Shown: piece after piece, positions 1 to 11,086 of the stretch
Numbering within the stretch: position 1 is the first letter of the stretch
How the letters are laid out: the number at the start of each line of letters is the position of its first letter
NCBI GenBank assembly: GCA_030015575.1
Contig: CM057337.1
Coordinates: forward strand, 375,371,582 to 375,435,581
Source of the DNA: Agapanthus africanus
Lineage: Eukaryota; Streptophyta; Magnoliopsida; Asparagales; Amaryllidaceae
Direction of reading: 5' to 3'
Length of the DNA stretch: 64,000 bases
Made by a program: the position numbers and the translations under genes
Notes under the pieces: generated by a model
Database searches by the model: none
The model's input: the letters and a program-made list of their open reading frames with translations, nothing else
What the model was told of the DNA's origin: nothing

Positions 1-435
1 TGTATACCTATATGCTTACACATATACCTTGACATGCTTACATGCTAGTTACCCATATACGTATACGGTATTGTACCATTAGTGATAGGTATATACACAT
101 ATGAGATATAGCTACTTGTACATCTTGCATACATACTTACATATACCTGAAGGGTATTACATCATTATGGATAGGTAGATACACATATCTTGCTATACCA
201 ATATGGGTACGCATACCTGGCTATAGCTACATGTTCACCTTTATTTGATCTTGTATGGTCTTGGAGAAATTATGAACCGCATGATATATATATTAACTTG
301 TTGCACTTAAATAGCGGTTTTTCCTTTATATGCTCATATTACTGTTTCATGTTGCATATATTACATTCATGGATTCCATATGATGTTCTCTGATATTTTT
401 ACTCCTAAGTATATATAACTGTGGAATAGGACGTG

Positions 436-436
<1 letters not shown>

Positions 437-477
<41 letters not shown>
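437..477. repeat. (TA)n microsatellite
   Basis: Uninterrupted TA dinucleotide run of about 20 units inside the gypsy LTR. Confidence 0.97.
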
Positions 478-480
<3 letters not shown>

Positions 481-1032
481 TGGAATGGGACACTAATATA
501 TATGTATTGATTCATACAGTTATACTTATTCATTACTTGATATTTTCTAGATTTGAGGACCGTGGTTGTTTCATGAAATTATGCATTATTTGAAAAACCT
601 GGTTTCTCTTGATATGATATTTCTGCATCCACCATGAGATTTCTCGGTTCTGAGCTTATATATACCCCATGCGATGATGTGTCGTGGGCCGTGTGCGGGT
701 ACATGATGGAGCCCGGTTGGTTCCCCGGGACAAGAAGATCGAAGGTACATGACATATAGGGGATAGTATATATACCCCATACTTATTCATGTCGTTGAGC
801 CCGGCTGGGGGCGTCTGCCATCCGGTGATAGTATTTGTACTCGACGGATATCTAGGGATATCGATCGAGATTATGTACGCACATGCTTTGCAGCTTTCGG
901 GTGGTGCTTACCCAGGTTCATAGGATGTGCGTACATGACATAGGAGGGCCAGTCCCAGGTGACAGTGCCTCAGAGATGAGTATTTTTGTGTCTATGCTAG
1001 ACACTTATTTTCATGATGTTTTTGGGTGTAGA

Positions 1033-1168
1033 TATTAGACACTCAGGTTTCATGAGACTTACTCGATATTGGATACTGGTTATATGAGATTTACTTGATA
1101 TCGGACACTCAGGATATATGAGATTTACTTGATGTTGTATACTCAGGATATATGATACTTACCGGATA
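1033..1168. repeat. Imperfect 34-bp tandem repeat, about four copies
   Basis: Units of about 34 bp built on GGAYACTCAGGATATATGA followed by GATTTACTTGAT; the copies differ by a few substitutions. It lies within the gypsy LTR and may be a promoter-region repeat; function unknown. Confidence 0.75.
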
Positions 1169-2157
1169 TGAGAGTCAATTTGGGGGTTGATTTATGGAAA
1201 TTTGGGATTTTTATTGTCTTGTTGGACTTTGGTCCTGCCACGAGGTCAGGATTCCGTGACGATGACATGTTTTATCCCATATTCGGCATTCACTTTATAT
1301 CCATTTCTTCATTTATTTGTAGTACCTGATAGAGTACCTTTCATGATTGTTGCATATATATATTGTCATATTATTGCTTCATGTATTAGTTGTACCTGCT
1401 AGAGTACTTTTCATGACTGTTGCATACATATGACCATTTATTGCTATCCGCTTGCATATGCTAGATTCGAGCTGTACGTGCATACTTGCGATTACCTGCA
1501 TATGTTATTTAGTATTCATGAGTTGGCAACTCACCCCCGTTGTGCCATAGTATTTTGCAGGTAGTCCCTCAGGGCAGTCGCGACAGGCTTTTCATCTTTC
1601 GTATCATCTTTTGCAGCGGATACCGTTTCGGCTGACTGTGCGCAGTTTTGCTATAGGTGGGTTTTGCGGCTATCCGATGTTGTTTATTGTTATCTTTGTA
1701 CCATGTACTCTCCATCTACCACTTTCATGTGTATGACTTAGAGACTTGATGTGTGGACGATATTGTATATTTTGGTGACTTGGATGTCTTTTTTTGCAGT
1801 TTTACTTATATCGTCTTTTATTTCTTCGCTACGGTGTCGTATATCTGTTTTGGTGGTTGTTTTCCACCGTTGGGCGTGGATTTGCTCCCGTTGGGGATGC
1901 TTTACTTTATCTTTATATTGTACCCATTTTTGGGGTTAGTTTTTACAAAGGAGGTGCTGCCAAAATTTTTAAGAAACTAAAGTTGGACTTTAAAGAATTT
2001 GTACTTGAGATTTTCAAAAGTTTTAACAATGTTCTTATCACTTACCACTTTTGATTGTTTAGATTGCTGGGTTTTCGGCTTACTTAAATTGCGTTACGCC
2101 TGTAGACGTTGCGTAGTTTAAGTGCCGTTACGTACCAATTTCGGGTCATGACAAAGT

Positions 2158-2169
2158 TGGTATCAGAGC
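2158..2169 (+). other. Primer-binding site (initiator tRNA-Met) of gypsy element
   Basis: TGGTATCAGAGC, complementary to the 3' end of plant initiator tRNA-Met, lies 4 nt after the LTR end. It marks the start of minus-strand DNA synthesis and fixes the element's orientation as plus. Confidence 0.9.
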
Positions 2170-2397
2170 GCAAGGTTTTACCTTTCTGAGTGTAGGATGG
2201 CCTTGGTATGATGGAGTAGGTAACTTAAACAGAGTAACGTAGTGTGTGTATGTCTGCGGCATACTCACGACATGGTACTCCGCCTAAAGTGACCTAAGTA
2301 CTAATTGCTTGAAATTCCTTCCTTGATGATGCATACCCTTGTGATTCGATTTCCGTGTTCATATTGAATCCTATTTCCATTTATAGCCTTTGCCGCC

Positions 2398-2850
2398 GAT
2401 GACCATGAGGACTCAGAGTGATGCAACGAGGGCCGAGGTCAGAGTTGACTCGTGTGGAACGAGGACTGACCAGGATAGCACGCTCGTTGCATAGGAGCAT
2501 ATGGATCCTCCTCCGATAGATCGTATCGCTAGGCTTGAGGCAGAGATGCAGGACTTGTGCCAGACGATGATGTCTTTGGTTGAGGCCAGTAGAGCGCGGC
2601 GACATGAGGTTGCCACCCCTGTTACCCAGTTGTTCCTTGCGATCAGCACTCAGCATCGTGTTACTCACACAGCACCAGTGGACGCAGCCCTATTTGACGA
2701 GGAGCATCTTTCCGAAACTTTGGGAGTTCGGGGACAGAGGAGGGCTTGTGCAGGTGTACCAGCCCGAGACAGAGGTTCAGTCGCCGTGACAGGTTTCATG
2801 CACGTCGCGGGAGTAGCAGATGCTTGGGACGAGGGATGTATTAGCTAGAT
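2398..2850 (+). pseudogene. Decayed gypsy gag N-terminal region
   Basis: The longest stretch starts at 2501 and reads as a Glu/Arg-rich segment (RLEAEMQDLCQTMM) typical of the coiled N-terminal part of Tekay/Del Gag. After about 60 residues the frame shifts, and later pieces read in other frames. A zinc knuckle is not seen, so the C-terminal half of gag appears deleted before the protease remnant. Its position between the primer site and PR/RT supports the call. It cannot make a capsid. Lineage assignment rests mainly on the downstream RT. Confidence 0.6.
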
Positions 2851-2859
2851 CAGCCTTTT

Positions 2860-3909
2860 GTGGTGTTAACTTCTGTCAGCGATTTTTGTTGCGCGATACG
2901 TATATCAGTCGTGTGATAGTCGGATAGGAGATAGAGTTTCGTCCGTCGCTTTGATCCTTCTAGAGATGTTGGATTTGACGTTCTCCTGGGAACGGACTGG
3001 TTAGCTGCGTGCTAGGCGTCTGTGGACTGCCGCTAATAAACAGTCAGGATTTGTTTCCCCGCGAGTCAGTTCTTGTTGTGCGGGGGGACAGTGGTGCCGC
3101 CCATCACAGCTTGAATTCAGCATTTTTCGCTAGTCGGCTTTTGAGGAGAGGATGTCGAGGATTCTTGGCTTTCATTCATGATACCGGAGCCACAGTGGGT
3201 TTGTTAGACTGGGTTCCTATCGTGCGAGAGTTTCCGACTTTGTTCCAGATGAGCTGGCGGAGCTCAGGGAGCTTAAGGATCAGCTGCAGAGTTGCAAGAT
3301 AGGGGGACTTGTATGTCCAAGTGTTTCGCTTTGGCGAGCTCCTATTCTGTTCATCAAGAGAAGGACGGCCGTTTGAGGTGTGTATTGAGTGATCTTCAAT
3401 TGAGCCGAGTTACGGTGCGGATAGGTATCCTTTATCTCACAGTGACGATTTGTTCGATCAGCTCCAGGGTGCGAGACATTTTTCTATGTTTGCTCTGAGA
3501 TCGGGTCATCATTGGTTGCGGGATCGGAGTTATGACATTCCGAAGACTGCTTTATGTGCGCTACGGGAAGCATGAGTTCTTGGTGGTGTCGTTGGACTCA
3601 CCAATGCCCTAGCAGCATTCAAGGATGTGATGAACCAGATTTCTTCAGGCCATTCCTCGACCAGTTGATTGTTGTATTATTGATGACATTCTGGTCTATT
3701 CCAATGTGTCGTGAGGAACTTGAGCAGCACTTGAGCATTTGCTTTGCAGACATTGGGAGAGCCCCAGCGATTTGCTAAATTCTCGTAGTGTTCCTTCAGG
3801 CTTGATTATGTTGACTCCTAAGTCTTGTAGTTACGGGAGACGGTATTCGTATGGACCCGAGGAAGATCGAGGCCGTACAGCTTGGCCCAGACTTGCAACG
3901 GGGACAGTT
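2860..3909 (+). pseudogene. Decayed gypsy protease-RT (Tekay/Del-like), cut by element E
   Basis: Pieces of gypsy pol are readable in order across shifting frames. FDVLLGTDWL (2974-3003) is the end of the aspartic protease. REFPTLF...DEL then AELRELKDQLQ near 3225-3295 is the RT approach region, with a deletion between the two parts. Around 3350 is KDGRLRCVL, then the [10 protein letters not shown] block near 3440. IDDILVYS (3679-3702) is the RT catalytic Asp-Asp motif. IEAV..WPRLAT near 3868-3900 follows. At least three frameshifts and several deletions make it non-functional. The block order and wording are those of chromovirus RT. The remainder resumes at about 10894. Confidence 0.85.
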
Positions 3910-6111
3910 TGTAGGGTTACTAGGCACTCTCACAAGGGTCTATAAGGATCAAACTTGCCCGATTTAAAATTTAGACGTGCCGAACAACCCTAACCAAGAT
4001 CTTTAAACTAGAGATTAGGCGAAACAAAGCAAGTAAACAACTTTACTTCTAAGAGTTTGGGATTACAACCTTTGTAGTCCGGTCCTTCGCTTCATAAGCT
4101 CCGTGTTGAGATCCCTTCGCTGCGATCATCATATACCCGGACTCTAGAGAGGCTCTACGAAGAGAAAGATGCATGCTTGCTTCCGATCTTCGATAACAAA
4201 GATGATCTACCTTGAAGTTTCTTTAACACAAGCTCTCACTCACTAATGAAGTGAACACCCTAATCTAAATGGCTAGGATAGATTAGGATGATGAAGTAGG
4301 AATTTAGCTCTCATTTATTTTCTCAATCTCACTCATTTTCATCACCTCTCAAAAAGCTAGAAAGCTTTTCAAGCAAGAAGGAAGAAGAAGAAGAAGAAGA
4401 AGCTAACTCTTTTGTGATGAATAATGAAAAAACTAGTAAGGTTAGAAATGCAACCATGGGTTAAGTAAGTAAACTTAACCTTTGTAAAGATTGAACCATG
4501 GTTAAAGGGTTGGGTTGGGTTAAATAAATATCATCCAAAATATCATAACAAATATCTTTGCTTAAAACAAAAGCAAAGCTTCTAGAAGCTACTAGAAAGT
4601 ATTTACCCAAATCAAACCCTAACCATGTTTAATCTCCACTAAACATGTTGCATTAATAACCCTAACATGTTACAATATTATATATCACATATACAATATT
4701 TATTGTAACAAAATAAAATAATACAATTAACATATATCGCATATATATCAATGTATTACCCGAGTGAGAAAAAGAATCTTTTTGTGAGCTTATACTAGTT
4801 AATGTAATTTAATATATCAAATATATAATTATACATTAAATTATCGAATCAACACTTGATCCGATAATCCGGCTATTTCACAAATAACCGACTAATATAA
4901 TCTGTATCAGTTCATCGAATCAACACTTGATCCGATGACCCGGCTATATCAGATATACCCGGCCGATATCTCATATCGCGAGAATCTAATACGGTATCAC
5001 ATACACGTATTGTTCTCGGTCCCGCACATATCATATATGTGCTCCTACTCCGTTTTTCCTGAGTCAAGAAACCTCTGTGTAGGACTCTAAATGCTCGCCA
5101 ATACGCCGGCAGTAGGTGATGATCATATCAAACACCCATAAGCTGCAAGCGGTCAGCTAAACGTAACAGCCACCTAGGTATTGAGCGATCAGAAGATCAA
5201 CAAGCAAGCCTGTACATTCTCCTGCGAATCCAATCAGTAACACTCCCGTACAGTCCGGTCTCTCCGTCTGATATGTCGCATATCTCGCCTAGGGGTGGTA
5301 AACGTCAGACCCCAGTAGCTTGATAAGTCATGTCGATATGAGGTCTATAACAGTTCGAGAAACTACTGATAACACTTACCAGTAAATCTCAGCAACCCTG
5401 GCCAGGGATTTCCAGTTATAGCCAATCGAACACAGCGCAACATTAACTCCCTGTACCGGGAGAGACGAATCCCCTCCTATCGCTCATTGCCTCCATGTGA
5501 TTCGGGACTGTACCCAAAAGCCACCTTTTTGCAAGCCCTCTTAGACGTGGTATGATGGAAATCAAAGCGCAGTGGGAATCACACAAGACTCTATGACGAT
5601 CTCGGGTCTACAGACTAACCTGTACCAGTGTCACCAGAGAACTGCCATCTGACGTGAGGTATAATACCATCTGGGAGTTCTCGGCGAGTCCGTCTAGTGT
5701 ACCCAGTCTCCACTGAGCACCCGTACACCTTCTCTGATGTCAAACACCAATGGATATGGGATCATCCATCGCCCATTATAAGGGTCAAGAAGCGCATACG
5801 GTAGTCTACTCTGGAGTATCGATGCCCTATCTCCGTACTCCCACGACTAGCAACATTTGAAGGATGTACTTGGCGACTACACTGTCCCCACTAGTATGAT
5901 CCGCATCATAGTCCTGGTAGTCAAGTACTCATCCTAAGGGCTTTATCAACATGTAACAAAGAGACAATCAGAGTACATGTTAAGATAAAGAGTAACTAGA
6001 TAGCGTACTATCATGTCGAGCAAGAAAGTCCTCCCTATATATGTCTAAGCATCCACTACAATATACATCGTATGTACAGTAATGGCCTTTAGGGCGTACA
6101 TATAACTAACA
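3910..6111 (-). repeat. 3' LTR of element E (2202 bp)
   Basis: Minus strand starts TGTTAG...TGTACGCCCTA and ends ...CCTACA. The ATGCCCTAGAGGC-type start is the hallmark of Angela/BARE-like LTRs. It has a GAA-rich microsatellite near 4380-4400, the GAGAACT/AGTTCTC hairpin (about 5636-5681) and the palindrome CCCTGGCCAGGG near 5400. Same subfamily as the D and A LTRs. Confidence 0.9.
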
Positions 6112-6125
6112 ATCTCCCACTTGCA
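6112..6125 (-). other. Polypurine tract of element E
   Basis: Minus strand reads GCAAGTGGGAGAT immediately before the LTR TGTTAG. It is the primer for plus-strand DNA synthesis and is the same sequence as in A, B, C and I. Confidence 0.9.
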
Positions 6126-8965
6126 CTGGGGCCATCTGTTGTGGTATCGCATACTCAACAATCAGTTGTGGTTGAAGTATCTCATACTCAACCATCCCAT
6201 AAAAGACTCTACTGGGAAATAGGCCTTTGGGAGTGGATCCGTGCTGTTGTCCTCTGTGTCTACTCTCCTAACGTCGATCTCCCTGGAGATCAACCATCTC
6301 CATGATCAGGTGATACTGGCTGAGAATTATATCTAGATTTCAGATGGGATGGGGGTTCCTTAGCATAAGCCACAACTCCATTGTCATACAATGGTAGGAA
6401 CGAAGTTCATCTCATGAACTTATATATATCCAGACTGCCTCTTTGGTAGCATCCTTGGTAATGATGTATCTTGCAATTAATCGTCTAGTATGTCACGGTA
6501 TCAAGCTTGGAACTCTTCCAACATACCGTCCCTCCACTGAGGGTAAAGACAATGCCTGCGACTGACATTCAGTCGTCCTTATCACCCTGGAACCTTTCCA
6601 GTGATTCTCCCCAGGATCGATTGATACCATCTCACTACAACTACTTAGAATCCTAACATCTAATTAGATCTATCGCATAGATCCATAACCCAGGATTTAG
6701 GAGGTATCACCTTGATCCTATATGGAGAATCTTTGTGATAAAAGGAGATTGACCGAGCGTAGCATAGGAAACTCCTTCCCTATCAAGAGTATGTCATCCA
6801 CGTACTCTACGAGGATCACCACCATACTCCCTACTACCTTTTTGTATATACAAGGTTCATCTACCATTTTGATGAAGTCAAACTCTTTGACTACCACATC
6901 AAAACAGATGTTCCATCTCCGCGATGCCTGATTTATCACATAAAACATCTTGCACACGTTTCCGCTGCTCCCACTGTCTACGAAGCCCTCTGGCTGTGTA
7001 CTTATAGACGCTCTCTTCCAAATCAACATTTAGAAAAGCAGTCATGACACCCAACCGCCAGATATCGTAGTCATGGTATGTGGCCGTGGCAAATAGAATC
7101 TGGATGGACTTAAGCATAGCTTTGAAAGTCTCAACTTTTCCATGTACACCAAGTAATCTTCTCAAGATATACTTGCTCCTGATGGGGATTTAACCCTTCA
7201 GATAAAGCAACCAAAGTCCATACTTTGTTGGTGTATAAGGATTCCATCTCAAATCGCTAAGAATCCAGCCATTCTTACAGAGTCCTACTCCTGATTGCCT
7301 GCTCGAAAGAAGTTGGATTATCATCTCATGATGCAATCCTCGCTCCCACTGTTATAGAGAAACCGAAGTATCTCTCAGGTGGATGAGGAACCCTACCAGA
7401 TCGGCGGAGAGGCCGAGGTTTGTTGGGATCTATTGAATCCTCCGGTTCTACCAAATCATCAGCTAACTCCTTCCAGTTGTACCTCATAACCACTAATTTC
7501 TTCACAAGAAATTCCCTTTCACAAAGGTGGCATGCTGAGAAATAAAAACACTTTTTGTTCCCCAGTTAAGTAGAAGATATTCCCTTGTGAATGCTTGGGA
7601 TATCCAACAAACTTCTACAGAACTGACTTTGCCTCGAGCTTGTCCGGATTATGCTTTTAGACATAGGCTGGATAACCCCAAATCTTAACATACTTAAGAT
7701 ATGGGCTCTTCCCATTCCATATCACATATGAAGTGGTAGGCAACTGATTTGATTGGAACCCTATTCAATAGGTATACAGCTTCTCAAGTGCATAACTCCC
7801 AAAAGGAAATAGGAAACTCAGTAGTACTCATCATAGAGCGCACCATATCACATAGGGTGTGATTGCTTCGCCCCGATACACCGACGTGCTGTGGTGTATT
7901 CGGAGGAGTAATGCTGAGAGAGAATTTCATTCTCCTTTAGAATAGTCCAGGAATTCCGTGTTCAAGTATTCTTCTCCTTGATCTCATCAAAGGACATAAT
8001 ACTTATACCCGTTTTTGGTTCTCTACTTCAAACTTATATTATGTGATTATCTCAAAAGTTCTGGACTTGTGTTTCAACAGGAACATATGTCTGAATCTTG
8101 AGAGATTATCAGTGAATGTAATGAAGTACAAAGAACCGGTCTTGGAATTTGTAGACAGGGGACCTTCATACATCAGCATGTATCAATCCCAAGAGTTCAC
8201 TAACTCTTTCTCTGTTTCCAATAAACGGAGCTGTGGTCATATTATCTTTGTGACATGACTGGCAAGTTTTACAAGATGTAAATCCAAACTAATTTAAATA
8301 TGCATCTTTATGTAACTTTAGCTAGTCGGGTCGCATCAATATGACCTAGTCTACAATGCTTCAAGAAGGATTCGTTCATTTCTGAACTATTCCTCTTATG
8401 TGTGTTCTGTACGTTAAGAACTGTGGTTGATTTAGAACGTCTATGCTTTTAGATAACATGCCTGAACCGATCAACTCTTGATATAGGAAATATTTAAAAC
8501 ATTATCCAACAATACAAAATTATATCCTTCTTTATGAATAAAGAGACTGATATGATGTTGTATATCAGGTTCGGTATCTAATAACATTCGTTCAGAATCA
8601 ATGTATTCTAGTAATACATGGTGATAACTGCCAACAGGCTTAGCTGCAACACTTGCATCATTTCCAACTCCTGAAACTTATCATCCGTTCTCAGTTCTCT
8701 ACCTTTCTGTAGCCCATGTAACAAATTACATTTTGCAGGATCCTGATCCGGTATCTCATACCCAGGACGTAAAGGATACTGAGAAACAGTTCTCTGTAAT
8801 GAACACACCCGAAAAAGATGCATCAACATGCACTTTCTTCATTTGGGCGGCACGGGAATTCTGGTAATCCCCAAATTCCTGCTCTGTCTTATAACATTTA
8901 TAAGTTGGAGCGGGACCAACGTTCCCCAGCTCAGTATAACAAGCGGGTTCGGTCAATACATCCGT
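6126..8965 (-). pseudogene. Decayed copia pol of element E with mini-Gag start
   Basis: Read on the minus strand, gene order is mini-Gag, protease, GAG-pre-integrase, integrase, RT, RNase H. The N-terminus (to about 8790) is a short gag remnant, LTEPACYTELGNVG, followed by the SGVF..ENCFS lead-in to protease. The start codon of the relatives is ACG here (8963-8965). RT pieces include QPEGFVDSGSSG near 6960-7010 and YVDDILLIG at 6780-6810. Many frameshifts and stops break every domain, so no protein longer than about 100 residues can be made. Gag capsid and zinc knuckle are absent as in A and F. Confidence 0.85.
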
Positions 8966-10893
8966 ATTATTATCTTGATTTAAGGCGTGACATGATCGCT
9001 ACCTGGAGAGAGAGAGAAGAAAACACTCAGCGTATGCTCTTGCAAGATTAGATTGATTATTAATATATCTAATCAGGATGTCTCCCACTATTTTAGTCAA
9101 ATCTTCCTTCAAACCCTAAAAGGAAAGACTAGCCGGGATTAATTACACTATACAAGTTCACCAATCTTTCAGCCAGACCAGTGCCGGTACTTTGAGGGAG
9201 GTTCCCCGTGCTTTCGCACGGACCTAATTAAAATAAACCTCGTTTTCCCAGGGGCATAACCCCGTTAACACCTTTCTAGACACCTACTTGATCGGCTAAT
9301 TGTAATGTGTAAAACTCTCCCAGGAGCAACTCTTACTCGCAGCGGGTATCATGATCCAACTATCTCATAGAAGGTATGCAATCTCATTGCAAATTTCAAC
9401 ACTTGAAATTCCCAATAATATTTTACCCCTAGCAGCTATATGACCTTAAACATGGTTAGCAAACCATAAGTGCTAGTCATGTTCAACCCGTCATTTCCCG
9501 ATTGAATTAAACCCACCCGCACGACCCTTAACATAGTCAACAAAGTCGCACGACTACCCTAATCCAATCGCATCATATGCTTATACAGATAAGCACTAAT
9601 CAGCTACCGCAGACTATGCCTTAACATGGTCAACAAACGTAGCACGAATACCAGCTAGTACATATCTGAAATGACGGAGGGTTACGACAGGTTTTTAAGA
9701 AAACCCTTTGCGTAATGAACTTGATATCGTTATAGAATCGAGTGATTTTAATTGGAATGTTTTTGAGGCCTTTTCTAGTTTTGCTAAAGAGGTCACTCCC
9801 GGTGAAGGGATCGTCGGCTCTTTCCTCATCGATTAAGGTGCAGGATATTTCACAAATATCACTATGCAAAGAAAAAACTATAAAAACAATAAAAAACAAA
9901 CCGAGTTTGTAGCATCTGCTAGTTTCGCTAAAGAGGTCACTCCCGGTTAAGGGATCTCGGCTCTTTTCTTATCGAATAAGGTGCTGGATGTTCTACAAGG
10001 AACACCGCTATGCAAAGCAAGAACTAGAGCTACCAATTTTTAAACAAGTTTCTACAATATCTTTAGGTTTCTTTTACTTCATTAATCTCATTAATGAAGT
10101 CCCATTTTATTATGCTTCACAAGCATCACATATGAAACAAAATCAACAATATATAATATATATCTCATATATATAATATAAACATTCGTCTCAGGCAGTA
10201 ATATGATCTCATCACAGAATATTGCAGCAGAAGATAACATATGAAATATTGAATATACTAGATTTCCGTGTTTTATGCGAGCCAGTATAAAACGCGGATT
10301 CCACGGTCGTGATGAATAGCCAAACCCACATCCCTAGACCCCTACGAGAGAGGCAAGCAACACTGCCAATTCTAGGGTTAGGAGACCCGGTCTCGACTCC
10401 TCGAGATGGTCTCCCACTGGACCCTAGAACCCGGTTACTTGTGCTCCCAGCCTTGGGTCTACCTAATGCGGAAAAGTAAATAATATACAATAGTGACATC
10501 ATCCTCAGCCCGGAAGTGCCCCAATAAAAGAATATTACATACAAATGAATTTTACATGAATGAAAAAGAAAAACCCTCATCAAACATAAAACCCCCGGCT
10601 ATTCAAAACGCGACGATCCAATATAACATATCACAGCAACACATAATATCTCATATCATCAACGTAAGCAAGTATGCGTATCCCGATTGTCCTTGATGTA
10701 TAGCAACGAAGCCGGAGATACACCACATACTACGCTTACGGTCACAGAAAAGAAAGTGTAAAACTACAAAAGTTGGAATCCGCAACCTCCTTAGACATCT
10801 CATGCCTAAACATATGAATTCCTTAGACATCGTATGCCTAACAATTATAAACCCCGCATTTTAGTCTCAATATCGAAAACTCTTTTCAATATC
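8966..10893 (-). other. Leader of element E (partial)
   Basis: Non-coding. It matches the leader of A in order: three small hairpin motifs (about 9444, 9535 and 9619, spacing 91 and 84), then two copies of the 'TTTGC..GACGAGG..GAGTGAC' block (about 9783-9870 and 9918-10013), then a segment matching A at about 27968-28600. The conserved CTCTGTCGTTAG block of other leaders is missing here. No credible gene. Confidence 0.7.
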
Positions 10894-11086
10894 AAGTTGG
10901 GCAATTCAACAAGATTCCCGACATCCTTATCGAATGCTCGTCACAAACTTTAGTAGACGGCCGCACCCCCGGATGCCGTCGACGAAGTGCATTAAGTCGG
11001 AACACCTCTGCCGCGAGCACCCGAACGGATGCTTTTGGCGACAGGGTTCTCCTACAGTCACTTGGTCGGGGCTATGGGGCGTGGCT
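10894..11086 (+). pseudogene. Gypsy RT fragment, continuation of 2860-3909
   Basis: Plus-strand reading gives YRMLVTNFSRRPHP, matching the YYRRFVTNFSRIAAPL block that follows the WPRP..VTE block in chromovirus RT, then K-C-I-K-S-E..L-C-R-E matching the KGIKFEWTPLCE segment. Spacing from the end of the left fragment (about 50 nt against 51 expected) suggests continuity once element E is removed. Frameshifted and non-functional; interrupted again at 11087 by element D. Confidence 0.65.

Larger units (their letters stand above)
1..2153 (+). mobile_element. Ty3/gypsy (Tekay/Del-like) 5' LTR, left end outside window
   Basis: AT-rich non-coding sequence directly upstream of a tRNA-Met primer site and followed by decayed gypsy gag/PR/RT on the same strand, so it is read as the 5' LTR of that element. 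It ends in ...TCATGACA, with CA as its last bases. The left end is outside the window, so length and target-site duplication cannot be seen. It holds a TA microsatellite and a 34-bp tandem repeat, listed separately. No convincing gene is present in it; the short open frames have no recognisable domain. Confidence 0.7.
3910..10893 (-). mobile_element. Copia element E (Angela-like), gag-deleted, 5'-truncated
   Basis: Minus-strand element with one LTR (3910-6111), a polypurine tract, decayed pol, a short gag remnant and part of the leader. Homology to the leader of element A stops at 10893; the first ~864 nt of leader, the primer site and the 5' LTR are absent. The left flank CAGTT (3905-3909) and right flank AAGTT (10894-10898) resemble a 5-bp target duplication with one mismatch, and gypsy RT coding appears to resume without loss. 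It belongs to the same LTR subfamily as A and D. Confidence 0.8.

Noticed and set aside
190..2054. Several 60-90 codon open frames in the first 2 kb
   Set aside because: No domain, biased to hydrophobic translations of AT-rich LTR sequence, overlapping each other; the region is read as gypsy LTR.
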